In this document: positions 43,382 through 50,769 of the stretch, in pieces
Numbering within the stretch: position 1 is the stretch's first letter
Layout of the letters: each line of letters begins with the position of its first letter
Assembly (NCBI RefSeq): GCF_008386585.1
Contig: NZ_VUOB01000022.1
Span: 124,001 to 188,000, forward strand
Length of the DNA stretch: 64,000 nt
Direction: 5' to 3'
Origin: Solihabitans fulvus
GTDB lineage: Bacteria; Actinomycetota; Actinomycetes; Mycobacteriales; Pseudonocardiaceae
The notes under the pieces: generated by a model
Databases searched by the model: none
Told to the model about the DNA's origin: nothing
What the model saw: only the letters and a program-made list of their open reading frames with translations
Position numbers and translations under genes: made by a program

Positions 43382-44566
43382 TCAGCGCCGGACCATAAGC
43401 GGAAGCGCGGCGACGCCGTAGAAGCCCTGGTTCTCGCGGTAGGTCACCTTGTCCGGCTCGGCGAGCTGGATGTCGGGGAACCGGTCGAGCAGCGCGCCGA
43501 GCGCGATCCGGCCCTCCAGGCGAGCCAGCGGCGCGCCGAGGCAGAAGTGGATGCCGTGGCCGAACGCGGCCTGGCGGTTGGGGTCGCGGTGCAGGTCGAA
43601 CCGGTCGGGGTCGGGGAACTGGCGTTCGTCGTGGTTCGCGGACAGCAGCCAGCCCATGATCATGCGGCCGGCCGGTACCGCGACTCCGGCGATCTCGGTG
43701 TCCTCCGCGACCACCCGCGCGGTCATGGTGAACGGCGGCCGCACGCGCAGGATCTCCTCGATGGCGCGCGGGACGAGGCCGGGGTCGGCGCGGAGTTCGG
43801 CGGCCGCGTCGGGGTTGTCGTGCAGGCACAGCATCGCGTTGCCCAGCAGCATGGTGGTGGTGATGTGCCCGGCCAACAGCAGCAGCCGGGAGAAGTTGAC
43901 GATCTCGTCGTCGTCGAGTGCCTCGTCGTCGACGCGCGCCTCGACGAGCCTGCTCATCAGGTCGTCGCCGGGCCGCGCGCGCCGCCTGCTCGTGTGGTCG
44001 AGCAGGTAGGCGTTCAGCTCCGTGGTCCGCTTCGTCGCCTCCGCGATCTGGTCCTGGTCGGTCAGGTCGGTGATCTGACTGGAGAAGATGTCGTCCGCCC
44101 ACCGCTGGAACAGGTCACGGTCGGTGGCTGGCACGCCGAGCAGCTCGGCGATCACGATCACCGGCAGCGGGTAGGCCAGGCCCTGCACGAGGTCGAAGCC
44201 GGCGCCGTCGATCTCGTCCAGCAGTTCCCCGGTGAGCTGGGCGATCCTCGGCTCCAGCGAGGCGACCATTCGCGGCGTGAACGCCTCGCTGACCAGCCTG
44301 CGCAGCTTGCGGTGCAGCGGGGGATCCACCGAGAGCAGGCTCCCCTTCGACGCGTCCTCCAGCTGCGGCATGATCCGGGTGAAGTCGTTGGAGAAGGTCG
44401 CGGGGTTCATCATCACCCGCTGCACGTCGTCGTAGCGGAAGACGTGGTAGATGCCCTGGGCGTCCGGTCCGACGGGCTGGTGCTCGCGGTGGTCGCGGCA
44501 CCAGTCGAGTAATGCCCGGCCGCCGTCGGCGGTCGACGGCGGCGCCTGGATCGTCTGTTCTGTCAT
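43382..44566 (-). CDS. Cytochrome P450
   Basis: A 394-residue soluble bacterial P450. Heme-binding FGHGIHFCLGAPLARLE carries the ligand Cys342, and the ExxR motif is EEILR. The I-helix reads AGHITTT (232-238): Ile235 stands where most P450s have Asp/Glu before the conserved Thr, which may alter proton delivery. Needs ferredoxin and reductase from elsewhere; none are adjacent. It follows the tetR gene after 16 bp on the same strand, so the two form an operon under the operator at 45304-45357. Substrate unknown; no biosynthetic cluster is present, which favours detoxification or catabolism. Confidence 0.96.
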   Translation of the reverse strand: MTEQTIQAPPSTADGGRALLDWCRDHREHQPVGPDAQGIYHVFRYDDVQRVMMNPATFSNDFTRIMPQLEDASKGSLLSVDPPLHRKLRRLVSEAFTPRMVASLEPRIAQLTGELLDEIDGAGFDLVQGLAYPLPVIVIAELLGVPATDRDLFQRWADDIFSSQITDLTDQDQIAEATKRTTELNAYLLDHTSRRRARPGDDLMSRLVEARVDDEALDDDEIVNFSRLLLLAGHITTTMLLGNAMLCLHDNPDAAAELRADPGLVPRAIEEILRVRPPFTMTARVVAEDTEIAGVAVPAGRMIMGWLLSANHDERQFPDPDRFDLHRDPNRQAAFGHGIHFCLGAPLARLEGRIALGALLDRFPDIQLAEPDKVTYRENQGFYGVAALPLMVRR

Positions 44567-44582
44567 CGCCAGCTCCTTAGGT

Positions 44583-45284
44583 TCATCGGTTCTGCGTGGC
44601 GGCGATCGCTTCGGTGAGGACGTCGTTCCAGCGTTCGAACAGCGCGACGATCTGCTGCTGGAGGCGGACGACGCCGTGCGGATCCGGTCTGTCTGCCGGC
44701 TCGACCACCCTGTTGATCGCGTCGGCGAGCAGCGCCGCCGTCTCGGGCGCCGAGCGGTCGGGTTGCAGGCCTGCTGCGTCCTGGCCGAGATAGAACCCCC
44801 TGTTGACCGCGTCGATGACGTAGGTCAGCGCGGCGGTGTCCAGGTCGCTGCGGATGAAACCGTTGTCCCGCAACAGGTCGAGGTAGTCGTGGTAGGAACC
44901 GATCGACGAGCTGACGTAGTTCCGCAGCGATGTCGACCCCTCGACGAGTTCGCCGAGAACCGTGCCGTCGCCCAGGAACAACGCCTTGCTGATCGGCCGG
45001 TTCATCACCTCGACGTAGACCGTGGCCGACATGGGGCCGGGCAGGGCGAGGTCCGGTTCCTCGCGCATCCGATCGAGCAGCACCCGCAGCACGTCGAGGC
45101 TTTCCCGCAGGAACAGCCCGTGGAAGACCTGCTGCTTGGTCTTCCAGTGCAGGTAGACGGTGCCCTTGCCGACACCGGCCGCCTTGGCGATGTCCTCGAC
45201 CGTGATCTTGCGGTAGCCCCAGCGCAGCAGCAGCGCCGACGCCGCGTCCAGGATCCGTGCGGCGCGCGCCTCGAACTCGTTCAT
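44583..45284 (-). CDS. TetR-family regulator of the P450 operon
   Basis: A 233-residue TetR repressor. N-terminal helix-turn-helix: ILDAASALLLRWGYRKITVEDIAKAAGVGKGTVYLHWKTKQQVF, then a helical ligand-binding domain with no recognised subclass. ATG 45284 is preferred: AGGA lies 5 bases upstream, whereas ATG 45290 would be too close and the longer frame to 45329 runs into the operator. First gene of tetR-P450. The P450 substrate or a related molecule is the likely inducer (inference). Confidence 0.93.
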   Translation of the reverse strand: MNEFEARAARILDAASALLLRWGYRKITVEDIAKAAGVGKGTVYLHWKTKQQVFHGLFLRESLDVLRVLLDRMREEPDLALPGPMSATVYVEVMNRPISKALFLGDGTVLGELVEGSTSLRNYVSSSIGSYHDYLDLLRDNGFIRSDLDTAALTYVIDAVNRGFYLGQDAAGLQPDRSAPETAALLADAINRVVEPADRPDPHGVVRLQQQIVALFERWNDVLTEAIAATQNR

Positions 45285-45303
45285 CCACATCCTCGGTTTG
45301 ACT

Positions 45304-45357
45304 CGTGACCGGATACGAAATCTGGTCACGGGTCACGCTAGCGTCGAGCGTGACCCG
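45304..45357. promoter_or_regulatory. TetR operator: two linked inverted repeats
   Basis: CGTGACC-N13-GGTCACG (45304-45330) is followed by CGGGTCACGCT-N7-AGCGTGACCCG (45329-45357), a perfect 11-bp inverted repeat. Four GTCAC/GTGAC half-sites lie within 54 bp just upstream of tetR and upstream of the rightward small membrane protein gene, so both promoters may be controlled. Confidence 0.75.
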
Positions 45358-45451
45358 GCGCAAGGGCGGTGGTCTGAAGGGGTGGTCGACGCGGCGGCGG
45401 CGTCAGGGCGGCCGCGCGGGCCCGTCCCACCGGCGAAGGAGGGGATGACCC

Positions 45452-45736
45452 ATGACCACGATGATCGTTGCGGCGGTCCTCGGCGTGCTGCTGGCGGTGT
45501 TTGGGCTGCCGGCGGTGCGGCGCGAGTGGATTCGCCGCCGGACCGTCGCCAGGGTGCGCACCGACCTGAGCTGGTTCTATCCGGCGGCCGCCGAGCGGGT
45601 CGGTCGGCACGCGTCGGTCCGGCGGGCCGGTCAGCTGCACAGGGTCGGGCAGGTCGGCAGGGTTGGGCAGGTCGGCCTGGTCGGCCGGCACGCGCTACCC
45701 GAGCAGCGCGGCCGGCACGGTCTCGCCAGGCCCTAG
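45452..45736 (+). CDS. Small single-pass membrane protein
   Basis: A 94-residue protein with AAGGAGG 7 bases before ATG 45452 and strong third-position GC, so probably real. Residues 3-20 form one membrane helix (MIVAAVLGVLLAVFGLPAV), followed by a basic cytoplasmic segment and a short repeat GQLHRVGQVGRVGQVGLVG. No known family. Divergent from tetR with the TetR operator between them, so it may be co-regulated. Confidence 0.6.
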   Translation: MTTMIVAAVLGVLLAVFGLPAVRREWIRRRTVARVRTDLSWFYPAAAERVGRHASVRRAGQLHRVGQVGRVGQVGLVGRHALPEQRGRHGLARP

Positions 45737-45758
45737 ACGCAAGGCCGGGGCGGGGACC

Positions 45759-46523
45759 TCAGAACCAGCAGGCGACGCCCGTGTGGTGCCGGTCCAGTCC
45801 CTCGCGGTAGCCCGGCTGGCCCTTGAACAGCGGCGCCGCGCCTGCCCTCCTGGCGTCCGCGCAGGTCTTGTAGTACACCTCGCCCGGCTTGGCCGGTGTC
45901 GACGGCTCGCCGGGGTCGTTCGGCTCGGAGGTCGGGGGCGGGCTGGACGTGGTCGGCTTCGGGGTGGTGTCCGAGCCCCGACACGGGTCGCCCCACAGGC
46001 CGACGGCCGTCTGCTTGGCGGTGGTCTCCGCCTTGGTCAGCTCGGCCCGGCCCGCCGCGTACGACGCGACGCGGCCGAAGCCCTTGCTGATGGTCAGCAC
46101 GCTGACGTCGGTGGTGTCGGTCAGCTGCACGCGGGCCACCCTCGGGGTGCCCTCCGCCTCGACGGACACCCAGACCGTCTTGCCCTGCACCGCGTTGCGC
46201 AGGAACCCGGTCGCCACGGTCGCCCAGCACGGCGCGGGGTCGGTCAGCCCGGAGAGGCGGACCTGCTTGCCGTCGGAGGTCACGATGGTCCTGCCGTCGG
46301 CGACGCTGGTCACGGTGAGGGTGACGGTCGGGGCGGTGCTCGGCGCGACGTTCGTCGGGGAGTTCACCGCGACGGGGTGGCCCGGCACCGCCGACGACCC
46401 ACTCATCAGCGAACCAAGCAGGAAGAACAGCAGGAAGGCCGCGATGGCTGCGGCCGTGATGCGCAGCCAGCTGGGCGCGCGGCGCCACCATAAGGCCGGC
46501 GATGCGGTGCTGTCGCTCGTCAC
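45759..46523 (-). CDS. Membrane-anchored nuclease-like protein with Excalibur-type domain
   Basis: A 254-residue protein: N-terminal basic stretch and membrane helix (ITAAAIAAFLLFFLLGSLM, about 21-39), then a staphylococcal-nuclease-like beta region (VTSVADGRTIVTSDGKQVRLSGLTDPAPCW ... ASYAAGRAELTKAETTAKQTAVGLWGDPC), a Pro/Thr/Ser linker (about 182-210) and a C-terminal Excalibur-like module (VYYKTCADARRAGAAPLFKGQPGYREGLDRHHTGVACWF region). The nuclease Asp-Gly-Asp-Thr is DGRT, and the Excalibur calcium motif DxDxDGxxCE is HHTGVACW. Both active features are eroded, so a structural or binding role outside the cell is likely. Confidence 0.75.
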   Translation of the reverse strand: MTSDSTASPALWWRRAPSWLRITAAAIAAFLLFFLLGSLMSGSSAVPGHPVAVNSPTNVAPSTAPTVTLTVTSVADGRTIVTSDGKQVRLSGLTDPAPCWATVATGFLRNAVQGKTVWVSVEAEGTPRVARVQLTDTTDVSVLTISKGFGRVASYAAGRAELTKAETTAKQTAVGLWGDPCRGSDTTPKPTTSSPPPTSEPNDPGEPSTPAKPGEVYYKTCADARRAGAAPLFKGQPGYREGLDRHHTGVACWF

Positions 46524-46583
46524 GGATCCTGGACCTTACGGGTCCGACGCCGGTTTGCGTAGGCGTACTCCCGGGTTCGGCGC

Positions 46584-47033
46584 CTAACGGTTCGGGCGCA
46601 GGGTCCAGACGACGGTCATCTCGGCCGTGGTGACGCCCTCGGCGTTGCTGACGGTGACCTGCACGGGGAACTCGGGGCGGGTGCCCTCGGCCAGCTCGGC
46701 GATGACCTCGTCGGCGGGCCTGCCGAGCACGGCCTCGGCCCGCACCGCGCCGAGCGCGAGCTTGCGGTAGGCGATCTCGGAGCGCGCGACCAGCGGGGTG
46801 GCGCGGTCGAGCACCGAGCTGAACGCGGCCATCACGATCGCGCCGGAGGCGGTCTCGCCGAGGCCGAAGGTCATCGCGGCGTGCGGGCCGCCGACGTGGT
46901 TGCGCAGGTGCTCGTGGTCCGGCAGGGACGCGACCACGCGCTCCGCGTCGACCTCAAGCAGTTCCACCTCGTTGCTGCGCACCCACGGCACGCTCTGCTT
47001 CATGGCGTCGTTGACCCAGCCATACTCGCTCAT
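46584..47033 (-). CDS. DUF4442 hotdog-fold thioesterase-like protein
   Basis: A 149-residue protein with the DUF4442/PaaI-like hotdog pattern: LPDHEHLRNHVGGPHAAMTFGLGETASGAIVMAAF (central helix region) and LVARSEIAYRKLALGAVRAEA. Such proteins act on or bind acyl-CoA thioesters; substrate not known. ATG 47033. It has its own 60-bp upstream gap from the SNase-like gene and is divergent from the riboswitch-controlled glyA. Confidence 0.8.
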   Translation of the reverse strand: MSEYGWVNDAMKQSVPWVRSNEVELLEVDAERVVASLPDHEHLRNHVGGPHAAMTFGLGETASGAIVMAAFSSVLDRATPLVARSEIAYRKLALGAVRAEAVLGRPADEVIAELAEGTRPEFPVQVTVSNAEGVTTAEMTVVWTLRPNR

Positions 47034-47127
47034 GACGCCGATGCTACCCGCCGGTAACCCATCGGATCTACTGATTGGTAACCATGGTGGATGCTCCTGC
47101 GCCTCGGCCCGCGAGCTCTAGACTCTG

Positions 47128-47212
47128 GCTCCTGTCGTGACTGGCGTGTTCGGGTGGAGACAACCACCGGGGAGCGACCGACCGGAACCGTGCCGTGCGC
47201 CTGGGTGCCTCC
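47128..47212 (+). ncRNA. ZTP (pfl) riboswitch upstream of glyA
   Basis: The sequence contains the conserved elements of the ZTP riboswitch in order: TGTCGTGACTGGCG (about 47133-47146), CCACCGGGGAGCGACCG (about 47164-47180) and the pseudoknot arm GCCGTGCGCCTGGGTGCC (about 47192-47209). It senses ZTP/ZMP, which accumulate when 10-formyl-THF is short, and here would turn on glyA. The glyA ribosome site lies about 21 nt beyond the 3' end, so control may be translational or by termination. Confidence 0.88.
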
Positions 47213-47246
47213 GCCAGGACGACACGTGTCCCCAGGAGGCCCGCTC

Positions 47247-48509
47247 ATGCACCAGCCAGCCGTCCCGCACCTCGCCGCCACCGACCCCGAGATCGCCGAC
47301 CTCGTCGAGGCGGAGGCCAGGCGCCAGCACGAGAAGATCCGCCTGATCCCGTCCGAGAACTACGTCTCGACGGCCGTGCTCGAGGCCACCGGCACCGTGC
47401 TCACCAACAAGTACTCCGAGGGCTACGCCGACCGCCGCTACTACGAGGGCCAGCAGCTGATCGACCCGATCGAGACGCTCGCCGTCGACCGAGCCAAGGC
47501 GCTGTTCGGCGTCGACCACGCCAACGTGCAGCCCTACTCCGGCTCGCCGGCCAACCTCGCGATCTACCTCGCCTTCCTCGACCCCGGCGACACCGTCATG
47601 GGCATGGCGCTGCCGATGGGCGGCCACCTCACGCACGGCTGGAGCGTGTCCGCGACCGGGAAGTGGTTCCGCAGCGTGCAGTACGGCGTGCGCAAGGACA
47701 CCGGCCGCGTCGACCTGGACGAAGTCCGCGAGCTGGCCCTGCGGGAACGGCCCAAGCTGATCTTCTGCGGCGGCACCGCCATCCCGCGCACCATCGACTT
47801 CCCCGCGTTCGCCGAGATCGCGGCCGAGGTCGGCGCGGTGCTGGCGGCCGACATCGCGCACATCGCCGGGCTGATCGCCGGCGGCGCGCACCCGTCGCCG
47901 GTCGGGCACGCCCAGGTCATCTCCACCACGACGCACAAGACGCTGCGCGGCCCGCGCGGCGCGATGCTGATGTCCGACGCCGAGCACGCGAAGGCGTTGG
48001 ACAAGGCCGTGTTCCCCGGCCTCCAGGGCGGCCCGCACAACCACACCACCGCGGCCATCGCGGTGGCGCTGCGCGAGGCGGCCGAACCGTCCTTCCGCGA
48101 CTACGCGCACGCCGTGGTGGCCAACGCCAACGCGCTGGCGCAGGCGTTGCTGGAGCGCGGCTTCGACCTGGTCTCCGGCGGCACCGACAACCACCTGATC
48201 CTGGTCGACCTGACCAGCAAGGGCATCGCGGGCAAGCCGGCGGCCAAGGCGCTGGACCGGGCCGGCATCGAGCTCAACTACAACACCGTGCCCTTCGACC
48301 CGCGCAAGCCGTTCGACCCGTCGGGCATCCGGCTCGGCACGCCCGCGATCACCACCCGTGGCCTCGGCGTCGAGCAGATGCCCGTGCTCGCCGAGTGGAT
48401 CGACGGCGCCGTGCGCGCGGCTGGCGAGGGTGACGAGGCCGCCATCGAGCGGATCGCCGCCGAGGTGGCCGAGCTGCTGGCCGGCTACCCGATGCCCGGC
48501 TGGGCCTGA
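47247..48509 (+). CDS. glyA: Serine hydroxymethyltransferase
   Basis: PLP enzyme that converts serine and THF to glycine and 5,10-methylene-THF. The 420-residue protein has SENYVSTAVLEATGTVLTNKYSEGY, the PLP lysine in TTTHKTLRGPRG (Lys about 231), and NTVPFD...SGIRLGTPA. ATG 47247 with AGGAGG upstream; the frame is open back to 47091 but that part is the riboswitch. Single gene with its own terminator. Under ZTP control it would replenish one-carbon folates for purine synthesis. Confidence 0.97.
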   Translation: MHQPAVPHLAATDPEIADLVEAEARRQHEKIRLIPSENYVSTAVLEATGTVLTNKYSEGYADRRYYEGQQLIDPIETLAVDRAKALFGVDHANVQPYSGSPANLAIYLAFLDPGDTVMGMALPMGGHLTHGWSVSATGKWFRSVQYGVRKDTGRVDLDEVRELALRERPKLIFCGGTAIPRTIDFPAFAEIAAEVGAVLAADIAHIAGLIAGGAHPSPVGHAQVISTTTHKTLRGPRGAMLMSDAEHAKALDKAVFPGLQGGPHNHTTAAIAVALREAAEPSFRDYAHAVVANANALAQALLERGFDLVSGGTDNHLILVDLTSKGIAGKPAAKALDRAGIELNYNTVPFDPRKPFDPSGIRLGTPAITTRGLGVEQMPVLAEWIDGAVRAAGEGDEAAIERIAAEVAELLAGYPMPGWA

Positions 48510-48520
48510 CCCGCTCGGTG

Positions 48521-48547
48521 GGCCGCCCCTCAGGGAGAGGGGCGGCC
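48521..48547 (+). terminator. Terminator of glyA
   Basis: A perfect 11-bp stem GGCCGCCCCTC/GAGGGGCGGCC with loop AGGGA, 11 bases after the glyA stop. Confidence 0.9.
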
Positions 48548-48621
48548 TGGCGGGTTCCGCCAGCACCAATGGTGGTGCTAGCTCCCCGGTGTTCGTCATC
48601 GCGACAGGTCACAATGGACGG

Positions 48622-49914
48622 ATGACGGACAAGGCGGGCCATCCCCGCGTCGGGGTGCTCACGCAGCTGGGTCGCCTGTGGGTGTCGACGGTCACGTCGA
48701 TGGCCGCGATGGTGTTGCTGCCGGTGTTGCTGGCCGCCATACTGCTGAGCCTGATCGGCGGGGTCGGCCTGCCGTTGCTGTTCGCGGTGCTCAAGGCGAT
48801 CCACGTGGTGGCCAACGTGCACCGCAGGCTGGCCGAGCAGGCGCTCGACGTCGACATCCCCGAGCCCTACCTGGCGGTGACGGCCACCACCGTGCTCGGC
48901 AGGCTCCGGCAGTCCGCGACCGACCCGGCCAACCAGCGTGAACTCGGCTGGCTCGCGCTGCACGCGGTGGTCGGCGTCCCGCTCAGCATGATCCCGCTCG
49001 CCCTGTGGATGGAGGCCGTCGTCTGCCTGTTGGCCCCGGCGATCTGGCGGTTCGCGCGCATCGAGGTGTTCGTGCCGATCGACAGCTGGACCCGCGCCGT
49101 CGCGGTGGTGCCGGTCGGGCTGGTGAGCGCCGTGCTCGCCTGGTGGCTCAGCCCGAAGTTCCTGCGGGTGCAGGCCAGAATGGACCGCGCGCTGCTCGCG
49201 CCGAACCCGAACGCCAAGCTGGTGGAGCGGGTCGAGCAGCTGGCCACCTCCCGCGCGGAGACCGTCGACGCGCAGGCCGCCGAGCTGCGCAGGATCGAAC
49301 GCGACCTGCACGACGGCGCCCAGGCGAGGCTGGTCGCGCTCGGCATGAACCTCGGCATGGTCGAGGAGCTGCTCAAGAGCGATCCGAACCTCGCCCGCGA
49401 GCTGGTGTCCGAGGCGCGGGGCTCCACCACGCTGGCGCTGTCCGAGCTGCGCGACCTGGTGCGCGGCATCCACCCGCCCGTGCTGGCCGACCGGGGGCTG
49501 GTCGGCGGGGTCCAGGCGCTGGCGCTGGCCAACCCGCTGCCCGTCAGCACCGAGCTGGACCTGCCGCAACGGCTACCCGCGCCGGTGGAGTCGGCCGCCT
49601 ACTTCGTGGTGGCCGAGACGCTGACGAACGTGGCCAAGCACAGCGGCGCGAGCCGCGGCTGGGTGCACGTGCGGCACGCGAACGGCGTGCTGCGCATGGA
49701 GATCGGCGACGACGGGCACGGCGGGGCCGACGCGGACAACGGGACCGGGCTGGCCGGGCTGCGCCGCAGGCTGGCCGCGTTCGACGGCGTCCTGACGATC
49801 GTCAGTCCGCAGGGCGGCCCGACCCTGGTCACCGTCACGCTGCCCTGTGAACCCGTTGGTGGACCTAACTCCCCCAACGCTGGTGGGGCAGCCGACGGGC
49901 AAGAGGCGGGCTAG
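48622..49914 (+). CDS. Sensor histidine kinase, NarL/DesK-type (HisKA_3), orphan
   Basis: A 430-residue kinase. N-terminal putative sensor domain with four hydrophobic segments (about 20-45, 48-65, 115-140, 158-175), then HisKA_3 with phosphoacceptor His230 in RRIERDLHDGAQARLVALGM, then HATPase_c with the N-box AETLTNVAKHSGAS and G-box GDDGHGGAD...GTGLAGLRRR. A low-complexity tail ends it. ATG 48622 has no strong ribosome site. The partner response regulator that normally follows such kinases is absent; instead an ABC exporter follows after 75 bp. Confidence 0.92.
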   Translation: MTDKAGHPRVGVLTQLGRLWVSTVTSMAAMVLLPVLLAAILLSLIGGVGLPLLFAVLKAIHVVANVHRRLAEQALDVDIPEPYLAVTATTVLGRLRQSATDPANQRELGWLALHAVVGVPLSMIPLALWMEAVVCLLAPAIWRFARIEVFVPIDSWTRAVAVVPVGLVSAVLAWWLSPKFLRVQARMDRALLAPNPNAKLVERVEQLATSRAETVDAQAAELRRIERDLHDGAQARLVALGMNLGMVEELLKSDPNLARELVSEARGSTTLALSELRDLVRGIHPPVLADRGLVGGVQALALANPLPVSTELDLPQRLPAPVESAAYFVVAETLTNVAKHSGASRGWVHVRHANGVLRMEIGDDGHGGADADNGTGLAGLRRRLAAFDGVLTIVSPQGGPTLVTVTLPCEPVGGPNSPNAGGAADGQEAG

Positions 49915-49989
49915 CACCGTCGTCATTGGACGGCTCCGTGCCTAGCGTGAGTTCCATACAGGAATTCGTTGCCAGGCAAGGAGATCGCA

Positions 49990-50769
49990 GTGCGGAAGCG
50001 TGTTGTTGACGGCGATGGTGACGGCGGTTTCGCGGTCCTGCTCGACCGGGTCTCGAAGGTCTACGGCAAGGGCGACAACGCCGTCGCCGCCCTCGACTCG
50101 GTGACGGTCGGCTTCCCGCGCGGCACCTTCACCGCCGTGATGGGCCCGTCGGGCTCGGGCAAGAGCACGTTCCTGCACTGCGCGGCCGGCCTCGACCAGC
50201 CAACCGGCGGGTCGGTCCGGCTCGGCGGGGTCGACCTGTCCGGGCTGCGCGAGACGGCGCTCACCGAGCTGCGCAGGGACCGCATCGGCTTCGTGTTCCA
50301 GGCGTTCAACCTGCTGCCCTCGCTGACGGTCGCGGAGAACATCACGCTGCCGCTGCGGCTGGCCGGCCGAAGGCCCGACCGGGCCTGGGTGCGCGAGGTG
50401 ACCGACCGGGTCGGCCTGACCAACCGGCTGGCCCACCGGCCGTCCGAGCTCTCCGGCGGCCAGCAGCAGCGCGTCGCGATCGCCAGGGCGCTGGTCACCA
50501 AGCCGGCCGTGGTGTTCGGCGACGAGCCGACCGGCGCGCTGGACACCAGCACGGGCCGGGACGTGCTCAGGCTGCTCCGCGAGGTGGTCACCGGCACCGG
50601 GCAGACCGTGGTGATGGTGACGCACGACCCGGTCGCCGCGTCCTACGCCGACAAGGTCCTGTTCCTGGCCGACGGCCGCGTGGTCGGCGACCTGATCCGG
50701 CCGACGGCCGAGCAGGTCGCGGACCGGATGACCCACCTCGGCGCCTGGGCGGAGGCCGCGTCGTGCTGA
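49990..50769 (+). CDS. ABC transporter ATP-binding protein (MacB/LolD type)
   Basis: A 259-residue ATPase with Walker A GPSGSGKST, Q-loop in FVFQAFNLLPSLTV, signature LSGGQQQRVAIARAL, Walker B AVVFGDEPTGALDT and switch His in VMVTHD. This is the FtsE/MacB/LolD group that pairs with FtsX-type permeases. GTG 49990 is preceded by AAGGAGA; an in-frame ATG 49969 is too far upstream of this site. It overlaps the permease gene by 7 bases. Partner of a mechanotransmission-type exporter for peptides, lipids or antibiotics; substrate unknown. Confidence 0.96.
   Translation: MRKRVVDGDGDGGFAVLLDRVSKVYGKGDNAVAALDSVTVGFPRGTFTAVMGPSGSGKSTFLHCAAGLDQPTGGSVRLGGVDLSGLRETALTELRRDRIGFVFQAFNLLPSLTVAENITLPLRLAGRRPDRAWVREVTDRVGLTNRLAHRPSELSGGQQQRVAIARALVTKPAVVFGDEPTGALDTSTGRDVLRLLREVVTGTGQTVVMVTHDPVAASYADKVLFLADGRVVGDLIRPTAEQVADRMTHLGAWAEAASC

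Noticed and set aside
43382..45284. Natural-product biosynthetic cluster around the P450
   Set aside because: Only a TetR gene and unrelated genes surround it; no synthase, ligase or tailoring set.
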